From Planctomycetaceae bacterium (GTDB lineage: Bacteria; Planctomycetota; Planctomycetia; Planctomycetales; Planctomycetaceae): 64,000 bases of DNA. The position numbers and the translations under genes were made by a program. Below are positions 1 to 7,719 of the stretch, piece by piece (position 1 is the first letter of the stretch; the number at the start of each line of letters is the position of its first letter). Location of the stretch: NCBI GenBank assembly GCA_019636285.1, contig JAHBXV010000022.1, positions 1-64,000 on the forward strand. The letters run 5' to 3'. The notes under the pieces were generated by a model, which saw only the letters and a program-made list of their open reading frames with translations, was not told the DNA's origin and searched no databases.

Positions 1-35
1 GATTCATCAGGCGTTGGCCGATCGTCCACCCCTCA

Positions 36-686
36 ATGGCAAAGTGTGAACCGATGGAACGGAAGTTTGGCCGGCTCGTCAGCCTCGACCCGCGGGACCG
101 CATGTTCCAGGTGCGGCGCTCGCGGTCCACGCGCGTGCGCCGGTACTGGAACGACTCGGCCGTCTGGTACGACCAGGGCGAGACTTCGAGCTGCGTCGGT
201 CATGCCTGGGCTCACTGGGCCGTTAACGCACCCGTGGTGCAGCGGATCGATCCCTTCGGCGTCTACACGCTCGCTCGGTTCCTGGATGAGTGGGACGGCG
301 AGGACTACGACGGCACGTCAGTCCGCGCGGGGGCGAAGGTGATGCTGGCCCTCGGGTACATCGCGGAGTACCGCTGGGCGACGACGTTGCAGCTCGCGAT
401 TAATGCGCTGCTCGAACAGGGTCCGGTCGTCGTCGGCACGACGTGGTACGAGGGGATGTTCGAGCCCGACCGCCGCGGCTTCATTCATCCCACTGGCGAT
501 GCCGTGGGTGGTCATGCCTATCTGTGGACCGGAGTCGACACGAAGGCGGAGAAGATCCGCGTGAAGAACTCATGGGGCCAGCAATGGGGCCAAGACGGCC
601 GGGCCTGGCTCTCGTTTGCCGACGCGAAACGACTGATCGCCGAAGACGGCGAAGTCTGTCTGGCGTTGGAGCAATTGGCGATTTGA
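36..686 (+). CDS. Papain-like (C1 family) cysteine peptidase, phage-associated
   Basis: The 216-residue protein carries the papain catalytic set in order: Gln47 and Cys53 in DQGETSSCVGHAWA, His160 in GGHAYLW and Asn178 in KNSWGQQWG. No signal peptide or propeptide is visible, so it is a bare catalytic domain that probably acts in the cytoplasm or as part of a particle. It is the first gene of the phage tail region, and its partner genes to the left are outside the window. An in-frame ATG at 54 (MERKFG) is an alternative start. The family assignment is firm; a role in particle maturation or host-wall attack is inference. Confidence 0.8.
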   Translation: MAKCEPMERKFGRLVSLDPRDRMFQVRRSRSTRVRRYWNDSAVWYDQGETSSCVGHAWAHWAVNAPVVQRIDPFGVYTLARFLDEWDGEDYDGTSVRAGAKVMLALGYIAEYRWATTLQLAINALLEQGPVVVGTTWYEGMFEPDRRGFIHPTGDAVGGHAYLWTGVDTKAEKIRVKNSWGQQWGQDGRAWLSFADAKRLIAEDGEVCLALEQLAI

Positions 687-733
687 CCGGGGCCGCTGTG
701 GCCCTGGCGAAAGTGGTCTCCTGAAGGAGAACG

Positions 734-1069
734 ATGATGCGAGGTTGGATCGGTTTCGTGTTGTGCGTGGTGTGCGTGGCCTGCCTGGCCGCACCCGTTG
801 TGGCCGAGGCGCAGGACTTCGATGGCCATCGTGCCGAGGCAATCAGCCAGACGGATCAATGCGATCCCGCGTTCTGCCCGTGCGGTCAGTGCCTCCCCGG
901 CATCTGCGTCGGCAACTGTTGCCAATCCTACGCGGCGACGAACGGGGGCTGCATGAAGGGGAGCTGCCAACCGTTGGCCCGGTATCAGCAGTTCCCCATG
1001 TACGCGACCGCCCCGAGGGGCTGGCACACTTCCTCCGTCCCGGCCTGGGGAATGTACCGCAGGTGGTAA
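734..1069 (+). CDS. Small secreted cysteine-rich protein
   Basis: The 111-residue product begins with a clear signal peptide (MMRGWIGFVLCVVCVACLAAPVVAEAQ, probable cleavage after AEA). About nine cysteines follow within residues 42-77, in CPCGQC, CVGNCC and CMKGSC patterns. It then ends in an aromatic- and Arg-rich tail. A good ribosome site (AAGGAG) lies just before the ATGATG start. It sits between two peptidase genes in the phage region. No family is recognised; the cysteine pattern suggests a disulfide-rich or metal-binding exported peptide. Confidence 0.6.
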   Translation: MMRGWIGFVLCVVCVACLAAPVVAEAQDFDGHRAEAISQTDQCDPAFCPCGQCLPGICVGNCCQSYAATNGGCMKGSCQPLARYQQFPMYATAPRGWHTSSVPAWGMYRRW

Positions 1070-1120
1070 CGCCCGCCCGCTGAATGGCGGTCGATCAATC
1101 CTTCCTGCAGGAGCGAAACC

Positions 1121-2488
1121 GTGGAAGTACTCGTTGCGATCCTCGTCTTCATTGGCGTGCCATCGCTGATCGCATTCTTCTTTGGCTATTGCTTTGGTTC
1201 CGCTGCCACCCATAACACGGTGGATGAACTGAAGGATGCCAACGAATACGCTTTCGAGCTCCACGGCGTGCTCCTGCGGAAGGTGAGCACCGCCACCTCG
1301 GCATTGGATGCCGTCGAACTCGCGATCGAAGACGCCCGCCAACGGCTGCGGGAGATCGACCAAGGCGAAGACGACCCCGAAGCTGCTCCGGCCGGAACCA
1401 CGGTCAAACGACTCAAAGATTGTGTTCAGCTGCGCCAGGTGATGGCGCTGCTGATCTGCTGCCTGATGGGATCCGCCGCCGATGCCGACCATACCGTGGC
1501 CATCCGCGCGACGATCACGGAAAACCGCCAGCAGTGCGACCAGGGACGATGCTGGTTTGCTCCGGTGACCTACATCAACCACGGCAACGGTGTGATTCTC
1601 GGCCCGAACGCCAGCGGTGACCATCTCGTCGCCACCGCCGCGCACGTGGTCCAGGCGGAGGATCCAGGACGGCAACAGGCCGCCACGGTCGAAGTGGCGT
1701 TCGGTCACCAATGGTTTCCGGCGCGAGTGCTTCGTGCGGAACTCAACTCCGGGATCGATCTCGCCATCCTCGGGGTCCGGCTGCCGGAAATGACGGACAA
1801 CGTGCTGCCGGGGATCACGTCGGCAGGCCGCCAAGTGTATTTCGCCGGGTATCAACCGGGGCGAGGCTGGAAGAGTCGCACGGGTCAGGTCTCGCACGAT
1901 CCGAGGTTTCTGTCGCTCTCGGAACCGATCGTCGACGGGGAATCCGGAGCACCCGTCTGGGACAAGCAAACCGGTCGGCTGGTGGGGATTGCCAGCGCCT
2001 GCACCGCGAACAAAATGACCTGGATGACGTCGGCCAGCGTCATCTGTGAGTGGCTGCCCAACTGGGCTGCATTCATCCGGGACAATGGCCCACGCGAGCC
2101 ATCGTGCGCGGCTCCCAATACACGCGAACCAACGCCGCTGGTGCCATCCGATCGTTCAAGACCGCAGGGGCCACCAGGTCCACCGGGACCGGTCGGCCCG
2201 CAAGGCCCGGTGGGGCCACGGGGGGAACCAGGCCCCGCCGGGCCGCCGGGGGAAACGAACGACTACCTGGTGCAATCCCTGCGCAACCAGGTGGACCGAT
2301 TGTCGGGTCGGCTGACGCAAGCGGAGCTGGCCAATAAAGCCCTGCGGTACGAGGTCTCGCAACTTCAGGCCAACGCCACGAGGCAAGCGCCAATCGATTA
2401 CGACCAGCTGGCGGGGGAGGTCCAAAAGCGGCTGCCTCCCGTGCCGGCGTTCTTCGAGATTCAGCCGCTCGCAAAGGAGCCCCCATGA
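1121..2488 (+). CDS. Membrane-anchored trypsin-like protease with collagen-like and coiled-coil C-terminus
   Basis: The 455-residue protein starts at GTG. Residues 4-26 form a membrane helix, followed by a helical stretch to about 85. A second hydrophobic, signal-like segment (MALLICCLMGSAADA) begins at residue 108. The chymotrypsin-like domain shows His175 (TAAHVV), Asp213 (GIDLAIL) and Ser275 (GESGAP), a complete triad. Residues 350-377 are nine Gly-X-Y collagen triplets, followed by a coiled coil (about 380-420). The stop overlaps the next start (ATGA at 2485). Collagen triplets plus a coiled coil normally trimerise, as in phage fibres. The internal signal-like segment suggests that a start at 1442, or a fusion of two genes, is possible. 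Confidence 0.75.
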   Translation: MEVLVAILVFIGVPSLIAFFFGYCFGSAATHNTVDELKDANEYAFELHGVLLRKVSTATSALDAVELAIEDARQRLREIDQGEDDPEAAPAGTTVKRLKDCVQLRQVMALLICCLMGSAADADHTVAIRATITENRQQCDQGRCWFAPVTYINHGNGVILGPNASGDHLVATAAHVVQAEDPGRQQAATVEVAFGHQWFPARVLRAELNSGIDLAILGVRLPEMTDNVLPGITSAGRQVYFAGYQPGRGWKSRTGQVSHDPRFLSLSEPIVDGESGAPVWDKQTGRLVGIASACTANKMTWMTSASVICEWLPNWAAFIRDNGPREPSCAAPNTREPTPLVPSDRSRPQGPPGPPGPVGPQGPVGPRGEPGPAGPPGETNDYLVQSLRNQVDRLSGRLTQAELANKALRYEVSQLQANATRQAPIDYDQLAGEVQKRLPPVPAFFEIQPLAKEPP

Positions 2489-2700
2489 ACGCCGACACCG
2501 CCACCGAACAGGCCCAGCACAAGGTCGCAAACGATGCGATCACCGACACGGACTTCAACTCCGCGTTGGCTCGCGAACAGGCCGCTGGCCTTTCAATCGC
2601 CGGTCAGGAATTCAAGGCAGCCGCCGCGCGGCGGACCAACATGTTCGATCACTTCGGGGCCTTGCTGGCCGCGCGGTACACGCCGCCGGTTACGGCGTAA
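2485..2700 (+). CDS. Small hypothetical phage protein
   Basis: The 71-residue protein starts inside the stop of the preceding protease-collagen gene (ATGA overlap), which implies translational coupling. It is Ala-rich and helical with no signal peptide, membrane helix or recognisable motif. The position within a dense one-strand phage cluster supports it as a real gene, but no function can be assigned. Confidence 0.5.
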   Translation: MNADTATEQAQHKVANDAITDTDFNSALAREQAAGLSIAGQEFKAAAARRTNMFDHFGALLAARYTPPVTA

Positions 2701-2713
2701 CACGAGGTAGACC

Positions 2714-2920
2714 GTGATCACCAGACCCAACCGTCTGCTGGAAGCGGTCCAGGCCATTGAAGCGGGCCAGCCGGTCGATTGGGACCGGCTGGCCAAGCTG
2801 CAAACTCTCGATCTGGTCATCGTCGGACGTCAATTCATCGAGCAGGCGGTCATCGAACAGGAACAGGCTGATGAGCGGATCCGGGAACTCCTCGAAGACA
2901 TCACCCCGCCCCCCGCTTGA
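2714..2920 (+). CDS. Small hypothetical phage protein, helical
   Basis: The 68-residue protein begins at GTG, preceded by a GAGG ribosome site 13 bases after the previous gene. It is rich in Glu, Gln, Ile and Leu, predicted almost entirely helical, and ends in a short Pro-rich tail. No family is recognised. The spacing and codon use fit the surrounding phage operon. A second reading frame is open across its 3' part and is probably the start of the next gene. Confidence 0.5.
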   Translation: MITRPNRLLEAVQAIEAGQPVDWDRLAKLQTLDLVIVGRQFIEQAVIEQEQADERIRELLEDITPPPA

Positions 2921-3320
2921 TGGGCTTCCGGTCAGCGGCGGCGTTGAGGGCTGGTGGCACGCTTGGGGGCGAAACCAGCGATGGCGCGACAACCTGCATC
3001 GCAAGGTGACCCACAAGGCTCTCGACATTGTGGACGATGACATGGCGGTCACTGTCACCAAGAGCGGGATCGGAACGCTGGGAGTGATCGGGATCGCGCT
3101 CGCCGCCGGCGTCCCCGGTGCGGGCGTCGGGCTGATGGCCCTGCAGATGCTCTCAAACCTGCCTCAGGCAGCACCGCAGCCGCCCCCGGCACCAGTGTCG
3201 CCCCCGCCGGCGGCAGTAGCGCCAGCGGCCGCTCCGGACGTCGAACGGGCCTTCCGGATCCTGTTCTTCGACAAGGACCGCAACCCGATCGAGGTGAAAC
3301 CGTTCACGCCCGCGGACTGA
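2871..3320 (+). CDS. Hypothetical phage protein with hydrophobic hairpin and Pro-rich linker
   Basis: About 149 residues. After a variable N-terminus comes a Trp-rich stretch (GWWHAWGRNQRWRDN), then a Gly/Ala-rich hydrophobic segment (GTLGVIGIALAAGVPGAGVGL) that could be one or two membrane passes. An Ala/Pro linker and a short folded C-terminus (ERAFRILFFDKDRNPIEV) follow. The start is uncertain: ATG at 2871 overlaps the preceding gene by 50 bases, while GTG at 3006 and ATG at 3042 are later options. A holin-like role would fit the hydrophobic segment and size, but nothing proves it. Confidence 0.45.
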   Translation: MSGSGNSSKTSPRPPLDGLPVSGGVEGWWHAWGRNQRWRDNLHRKVTHKALDIVDDDMAVTVTKSGIGTLGVIGIALAAGVPGAGVGLMALQMLSNLPQAAPQPPPAPVSPPPAAVAPAAAPDVERAFRILFFDKDRNPIEVKPFTPAD

Positions 3321-3338
3321 CGGCAGCCGCTGGGAATT

Positions 3339-3352
3339 ATTTCGGCCGAAAT
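3339..3352. promoter_or_regulatory. Palindrome ATTTCG-GC-CGAAAT, copy 1
   Basis: A perfect 14-bp palindrome lies in the gap between the hypothetical gene ending at 3320 and the tail tube gene starting at 3385. It is followed at 3355-3371 by a small hairpin with GGGG/CCCC arms. The same 12 defined bases recur at 7798, 13986 and 14888. The intergenic position 33 bases before a start codon suggests an operator or promoter element. Confidence 0.5.
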
Positions 3353-3384
3353 GACCAGGGGGCGACCCCGGAAAGGATTGAGCC

Positions 3385-3834
3385 ATGAGCACGCGGCGCA
3401 TGATCGGGATCGCGAACCGGCTGTACTACAACACGGGCACGGTCGACGTCCCAATCTGGGTAGCGATCCCGATCGCCAAAGACATCAAGGTGACCGGGGA
3501 CAAGGAGAAGGTCGAGATCACCAACCGTGGGCATGGCGAAGTGAATCGCTACGGCGGTGGGGGTCGCGACATCGGCTTCACGTTTGACGTGTCCAATAAA
3601 CCCGCTGACGCCACGTTCCTGGCCCTGCAGGCCAGCTATACCGGCAATACGTCGATCGAACTCGCCGCCACGGATGGAGACATCACCGTGGCTGGAACCC
3701 ATGGCGTTCGCGCCGTGTGCGAGGTCTTCAAGTTCGAGAAAACGGCCGGGCTCAAGGGCGAGGCGAAGTGGGACGTCGAGGCGGCTCCGACCGACTCGAC
3801 CGCTGTGCCCAGCTACTTCACGGTTGCGGATTGA
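3385..3834 (+). CDS. Phage tail tube protein
   Basis: The 149-residue protein is rich in beta strand and Gly. It has the look of long-tailed-phage tail tube subunits: an N-terminal strand region with an extended loop (VEITNRGHGEVNRYGGGGRDIGF), then a compact core ending in a conserved-looking strand (VPSYFTVAD). A strong ribosome site (GGAAAGG) precedes the ATG. The order tube, chaperone with frameshift, tape measure is the canonical siphovirus tail module, and this order is the main support. No sheath gene adjoins it, so the tail is probably non-contractile. Confidence 0.65.
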   Translation: MSTRRMIGIANRLYYNTGTVDVPIWVAIPIAKDIKVTGDKEKVEITNRGHGEVNRYGGGGRDIGFTFDVSNKPADATFLALQASYTGNTSIELAATDGDITVAGTHGVRAVCEVFKFEKTAGLKGEAKWDVEAAPTDSTAVPSYFTVAD

Positions 3835-3879
3835 TTCCGCCTCGGCCGTTCTTCGGTTTGTTCCCCTGCGAGAGAGCTC

Positions 3880-4353
3880 ATGCGCACGTTCAAGGACAAT
3901 GCCGAGACCGCGTGGACCCTGACCGTCGATCCGTTCGACGTGAAGCGGATCCAGGCGGCACTCGGCTACAACCTGCTCGATCTGCGGCTCAGTGACGAGG
4001 CGCTAACAGCCTGGATGGCCGATCCGATGCGGATGGTCGACACGCTCTGGCTGCTGGTTTCGGAACAAGCCCAACAGCAGAACGTGACGGAAGCCGAGTT
4101 CGGTCGCCGGCTGCGTGGCCGACTCTTCGAGGCCGGATTGGCGCTGCTGGAGGAGTTGACCGATTTTTTCCCCCTCCAGAGCCAGCGGGACGAGCTGAAG
4201 GCCCGCCTGGCTCTGCAACTGAAGGGGATGGAAGTCGAGCACTCGACGGCGGCCTGGATGGCGGATCGGTTCCGGACCGCCCTCGCGGCGTCGACTTCCT
4301 CCGCCACTGCTTCGAGCTCGCCGGAATCTGCGGAGTCAGTGCCCGCGGGCTGA
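3880..4353 (+). CDS. Tail assembly chaperone, G-like
   Basis: The 157-residue acidic helical protein lies between tail tube and tape measure genes, where lambda-type phages encode the gpG chaperone that coats the tape measure protein before tube polymerisation. It opens with a short beta part (MRTFKDNAETAWTLTVDPFD), then helices including a LLEELTDFF segment, and ends in a low-complexity Ser/Ala/Pro tail. Codons 96-97 (TTT TTC after GAT) form a canonical slippery heptamer, and the -1 frame stays open to 4565. The product is therefore probably made both as this protein and as a longer fusion. Family assignment is by position and composition. Confidence 0.6.
   Translation: MRTFKDNAETAWTLTVDPFDVKRIQAALGYNLLDLRLSDEALTAWMADPMRMVDTLWLLVSEQAQQQNVTEAEFGRRLRGRLFEAGLALLEELTDFFPLQSQRDELKARLALQLKGMEVEHSTAAWMADRFRTALAASTSSATASSSPESAESVPAG
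4164..4215 (+). promoter_or_regulatory. Candidate -1 programmed ribosomal frameshift signal
   Basis: Bases 4164-4170 read T-TTT-TTC in the reading frame of the G-like gene, a canonical X-XXY-YYZ slippery heptamer. After a 6-nt spacer (4171-4176) comes a stem-loop. CAGAGCC (4177-4183) pairs with GGCTCTG (4209-4215), and GCGGG (4185-4189) pairs with CCCGC (4202-4206). The stem has 12 pairs, a small internal loop and a 12-nt apical loop. The -1 frame has no stop from here to 4563. All three parts of a textbook frameshift site are present. The caveat is that the 0-frame peptide here (DFFP then helix) also looks genuinely coding. Confidence 0.6.
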
Positions 4354-4565
4354 CGCTTCGGGAACTGGCCTGGATGGCGGAAGCGCGCCAGCGCTCCGAA
4401 TGGAATCGGACGGCCGATCTGATGGCTCTCACCGCGAACTGTCTGCTGACGGAAGGGGGTTTCACCCGCGAGCACTTTCATCCCTTCGCCCAGTTGGATG
4501 AGTGCCAAGGCCTGAGCGGGTTCGCGGAGTTGTTGCCAGCGTCGACGTTGAAGGCCTCGAAATGA
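4164..4565 (+). CDS. T-like extension of tail chaperone, reached by -1 frameshift
   Basis: The frame one base behind the G-like gene is open from the slippery site to 4565. It encodes a Gly/Pro-rich linker and then a clear folded stretch, VDFLRHCFELAGICGVSARG, followed by LTLRELAWMAEARQRSEWNRT and FTREHFHPFAQ. This resembles the T half of GT chaperones, with its Leu-Arg-Glu-Leu/Trp-Met-Ala core and HPF ending. No ATG, GTG or TTG precedes that core; the first ATG (4374) would cut into it. Frameshifting would give a fusion of about 228 residues. The stop overlaps the tape measure start (ATGA). An indel in the sequence is the alternative explanation. Confidence 0.6.
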   Translation, partial: FFPPPEPAGRAEGPPGSATEGDGSRALDGGLDGGSVPDRPRGVDFLRHCFELAGICGVSARGLTLRELAWMAEARQRSEWNRTADLMALTANCLLTEGGFTREHFHPFAQLDECQGLSGFAELLPASTLKASK

Positions 4566-6520
4566 GCGTGCAGGGAGTTCGCGCGGGACGCGCGTATGTG
4601 GAGATCGGCGGCGATGACTCGTCGCTCGATCGCGTGCTGCGCGAGGACGTCGGCAAACTTCGAAACTTCGCGAGCTCGGTGGCTCGTGTGAGCGGGGCTG
4701 TCCTGGCGGTTGGAGCTGCCGGAGCGACGTCCCTAGTCCCAGCCATTTCGAAGGCCAGCGAATACGAACAGACGATGGCCAAGTTCGACACGATTTTCGG
4801 AGACCTGGCTGACAGCAATCGGGCGTGGGGCGACGAGACTGCGAAGCAGCTCGGCCGGAGCCGTCAGCAGATCGCATCCTTCCTGGCCGACACCCAGACC
4901 CTGCTGTTGCCGATCGGGTTCGAGCCGGGGGCGGCCGAGCAGATGAGCCGCACGCTGACCACCTTGGCCAGCGATATGGGTAGCTTCCACAACAAAGCCG
5001 ATTCCGACGTGATGCGGGATCTCCACGCCGCCCTGACGGGATCTGGCGAGGTCATGAAAAAGTACGGCGTCATCGTCACCGAAGCGGCCGTTAAACAGGA
5101 GCTGCTGAACGCGGGGATGCGGCCGGATCGCGCGACCGAGATGGAGAAGGTCTGGGCGCGCTACAACATCATCATGCGGGGAACGGTCTCGGCCCAGGGC
5201 GACACCCTGCGGTCGATGAACACGTTCGACAACCAGATGAAGTCGTTCACCGCCTCGGTGGACGATCTGCAGGTCGCGTTCGGGACGCATCTGCTTCCGA
5301 TCCTGACGCCACTCGTGACCAAAGCGAGCACTGCGATTCAGGCGACCGCCGAGTGGACCGCGAAGAACGGAGACCTGGCGGAATCGGTGATCGCCCTGGT
5401 GGCGGGTCTGATCAGTACGGGGGGTGCCGGGCTGGCCGTTGCTGGGATCGTCCGGCTGATGGCTGGCGTTTGGAATAGTTACCGGCTCGTCCTGCAGGCC
5501 ACGACACGCGCCAATGTCATCCTGCAGGCGCTTTCCGGTCCGAAGGGCTGGGCGATGATTGCCGCCGGCCTGGGCGTGGCTGCGGTGGCCATCGCCGGCG
5601 TGAACGCCGCCTTGAAGACTGTCGAGCCGGATCTGGCCAAAGCCGAGGAAGGGCTGAAGGGTTTCGCCGAGGCTCAGACGCAAGCCGCGAACGCACCCCC
5701 GGTGCGGCTGAATGTCCCCGCTGGTCCCAACATCGCCGCGCTGCTCGAAAAGTCTCTCACACCCGCGATGAAGCTGCGGAAGGAGCTGGAGGAACTCGCG
5801 AAGGCGCGCCAATGGATGGGTGACTTTGGTCACACCAACGAAGCGGCCGCGATGTTTCAGCGGCTGTCCGATTCGGCGTACGACTCGGCCACCGGCATTC
5901 AATCGGCCATGCAGAAAGCCCGGGAGGAGATCGCCCTCCTGAAGGGGACGATCACCGAAGGCGAACTCGAACTGCACAAGATGGCCGCCAATGGGGCGAG
6001 TCAGCAGATGCTCGATCAGTATCGCCAGTTGATGCAGGAGCGTGACCGGCTCAAGTCGGAGCAGGAGGCGAAAGACCGGGCTCGACAGGAAGCCGAGCAG
6101 CGTCGGCAATCCGTCATCCAGACGGCGCGCAATGAGGCTCAGTCGATCGTCTCCAACACGCGCACCGATGAGGAACGGCGTGATGCCGAGCTGGCGCGGC
6201 TGAAACAGTTGCGGAACACGGTCGACCCGAGCACCGGTCGCGCGTTCCTGGATGAAGACACGTATCAGCGGGCCGTTCAGAAGGTCCTCGAAGGCGCGAA
6301 ACCCGACGCCGTCGCGGTCGATGACCGTCTGCAGCGGGCCACGGCCAGCGATGTTCGCAGCGAGGACGGCGCCCGTGCCCTGCTCGCCGCGTTCGGCGGC
6401 GGGTCGTCTCAGGACAAGCTGCTGAAGTCGTCCCAACTGGCGGCGGCGGAAGCGACCAAGCAGACCGAGCTGCTCGCGAAGATCGAGCGGAAGCCCCAGC
6501 CCGAAACGGAGTCGCTCTGA
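4562..6520 (+). CDS. Phage tail tape measure protein (TP901 type)
   Basis: The 652-residue protein starts at ATG 4562, overlapping the stop of the T-like frame. Residues 20-300 fit the phage tail minor/tape measure domain: an N-terminal helix, a Gly/Ala-rich hydrophobic stretch, and the conserved-looking run from YEQTMAKFDTIFGDL through GSGEVMKKYGVIV to GTHLLPILTPLV. Two hydrophobic segments follow (about 285-345), then long coiled-coil helices to the C-terminus. At roughly 0.15 nm per residue, a rule of thumb for the family, it would set a tail near 100 nm. The stop overlaps the next start (TGATG). Confidence 0.85.
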   Translation: MSVQGVRAGRAYVEIGGDDSSLDRVLREDVGKLRNFASSVARVSGAVLAVGAAGATSLVPAISKASEYEQTMAKFDTIFGDLADSNRAWGDETAKQLGRSRQQIASFLADTQTLLLPIGFEPGAAEQMSRTLTTLASDMGSFHNKADSDVMRDLHAALTGSGEVMKKYGVIVTEAAVKQELLNAGMRPDRATEMEKVWARYNIIMRGTVSAQGDTLRSMNTFDNQMKSFTASVDDLQVAFGTHLLPILTPLVTKASTAIQATAEWTAKNGDLAESVIALVAGLISTGGAGLAVAGIVRLMAGVWNSYRLVLQATTRANVILQALSGPKGWAMIAAGLGVAAVAIAGVNAALKTVEPDLAKAEEGLKGFAEAQTQAANAPPVRLNVPAGPNIAALLEKSLTPAMKLRKELEELAKARQWMGDFGHTNEAAAMFQRLSDSAYDSATGIQSAMQKAREEIALLKGTITEGELELHKMAANGASQQMLDQYRQLMQERDRLKSEQEAKDRARQEAEQRRQSVIQTARNEAQSIVSNTRTDEERRDAELARLKQLRNTVDPSTGRAFLDEDTYQRAVQKVLEGAKPDAVAVDDRLQRATASDVRSEDGARALLAAFGGGSSQDKLLKSSQLAAAEATKQTELLAKIERKPQPETESL

Positions 6521-7371
6521 TGCTGGCCTGGTGCAATATCCGGAATCGGGGCCGATTGAGCAGCGACAACACCCAGACGTCGTTTGTCGATCGCTACGTG
6601 GCGAAGTTCAGCGATCCAGATGTCTCGCCGGTGGCCGTGCGTCGGGCGCTCCCGAGGTTGCAGCGCTGGCAGCCGCACCCCGAGGAGCCTGGTTATTACG
6701 TCGATCGGTTTGAGGCCGAGCAGCACAACAACACCCGCTTCTGGTTCCTGGATGTCACCTACACGGACCAGATGGTGAAGAACCCGCTGGCCGAACGGGC
6801 CTCGGTGACCATGCGTTCGCAAGCGCTGTCGAGCTACACGCTGGTCGACCACAAGGGCCGACTGATGCTCAACACCGCCGGCGACCCGTTCGAGCCACAG
6901 GAAAAGAAGGAGGTGATCTGGGTCCTGTCGGTGAAGAAGAACGTCGCGGACTTCCCGGACTGGCTGCTCGATTACCCGGAGGTCATCAACACCGACGCCG
7001 TGCGGATCCGCAATCGCACGTACCCGCCAAAATCGCTGGCGGTCGCCGGGATCACCATCGACGACTACCAGGAAGAGAACGACGTCGAGTTCCTGCCGCT
7101 GACGCTGGAACTCCACTATCGCAAGGCGACCTGGCAGACGTTCGTGCCCAGTCGCGGGTACCAGGAGCGCTACGAGCTGGAGCGGACCGCCGGGCAGCCT
7201 CCGGAGTTCGCGAAACGCCGCATCGTGCTCCCCGATCAGTCGTTCCCGAACGAGCCGCAGTTGCTCAACAAGGATGGCGCGTGGCTGCCGAGGCCTCGGC
7301 CTCAGGACGTCCACATCCTGAAGTTCCAGATCCCCGAGGATCGGCCGTTCTCAGTTTTGCCCCTCAAGTAG
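6520..7371 (+). CDS. Hypothetical phage protein, probable tail-tip component
   Basis: The 283-residue protein is mostly beta-structured with many Trp, Tyr and Arg residues (RLQRWQPHPEEPGYYVDRF, LTLELHYRKATWQTFVPSRGYQERYELE). It has no signal peptide or membrane segment. It directly follows the tape measure gene and is translationally coupled to it, the slot used for distal tail or tail-tip proteins in siphoviruses. The positional assignment is an inference; no domain signature was recognised. Confidence 0.5.
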   Translation: MLAWCNIRNRGRLSSDNTQTSFVDRYVAKFSDPDVSPVAVRRALPRLQRWQPHPEEPGYYVDRFEAEQHNNTRFWFLDVTYTDQMVKNPLAERASVTMRSQALSSYTLVDHKGRLMLNTAGDPFEPQEKKEVIWVLSVKKNVADFPDWLLDYPEVINTDAVRIRNRTYPPKSLAVAGITIDDYQEENDVEFLPLTLELHYRKATWQTFVPSRGYQERYELERTAGQPPEFAKRRIVLPDQSFPNEPQLLNKDGAWLPRPRPQDVHILKFQIPEDRPFSVLPLK

Positions 7372-7381
7372 CGAGAGCGCC

Positions 7382-7672
7382 ATGACACCCGATGAAGCAA
7401 CAGCGATCCGGGAGCGGATCCAGGAATACGACCAGGCCGATCAGCAGATCCGGTTCCTGGAAAAGCAGATCGCGATGCTCGATCGACTGACCGACTACGC
7501 GCTGAAGGTTGAGCACGTGGGCATCTCGTGCTGCGGCATCCATCTCGACGACGAGCTGCAGCCGTTGTTGCGTGGCTGGTTGAAAGAGCAGCTACAGCGG
7601 AAGGCTGCCGTTCTATCGCAATTTCAGGATTCCCTCGACTGTCCGTCGGGGCACGCAGCCAACGGGGAGTGA
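7382..7672 (+). CDS. Small hypothetical phage protein with coiled coil
   Basis: The 96-residue protein has an N-terminal heptad-like helix (AIRERIQEYDQADQQIRFLEKQIAMLDRL), a short Cys-Cys motif (GISCCGIHLDDEL) and a second helix. It lies between the tail-tip candidate and the large structural gene, with a GAGAG ribosome site. A similar helix-Cys-helix layout occurs in small phage proteins of unknown role; no function is claimed. Confidence 0.5.
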   Translation: MTPDEATAIRERIQEYDQADQQIRFLEKQIAMLDRLTDYALKVEHVGISCCGIHLDDELQPLLRGWLKEQLQRKAAVLSQFQDSLDCPSGHAANGE

Positions 7673-7719
7673 CTGCACGCCGTTGGAGCCGATGACGCAA
7701 CTGATTCAAGGAAGAGACC

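Noticed and set aside
518-1969. Long open frame on the minus strand across the phage peptidase genes
   Set aside because: It is a shadow of the + strand genes. The + strand frames carry intact catalytic motifs, while this translation is Arg/His-rich with no motif or ribosome site.
3966-6436. Long minus-strand open frames under the tape measure gene
   Set aside because: They are complementary to a well-supported tape measure gene. High GC and codon bias in the sense strand produce such open antisense frames.
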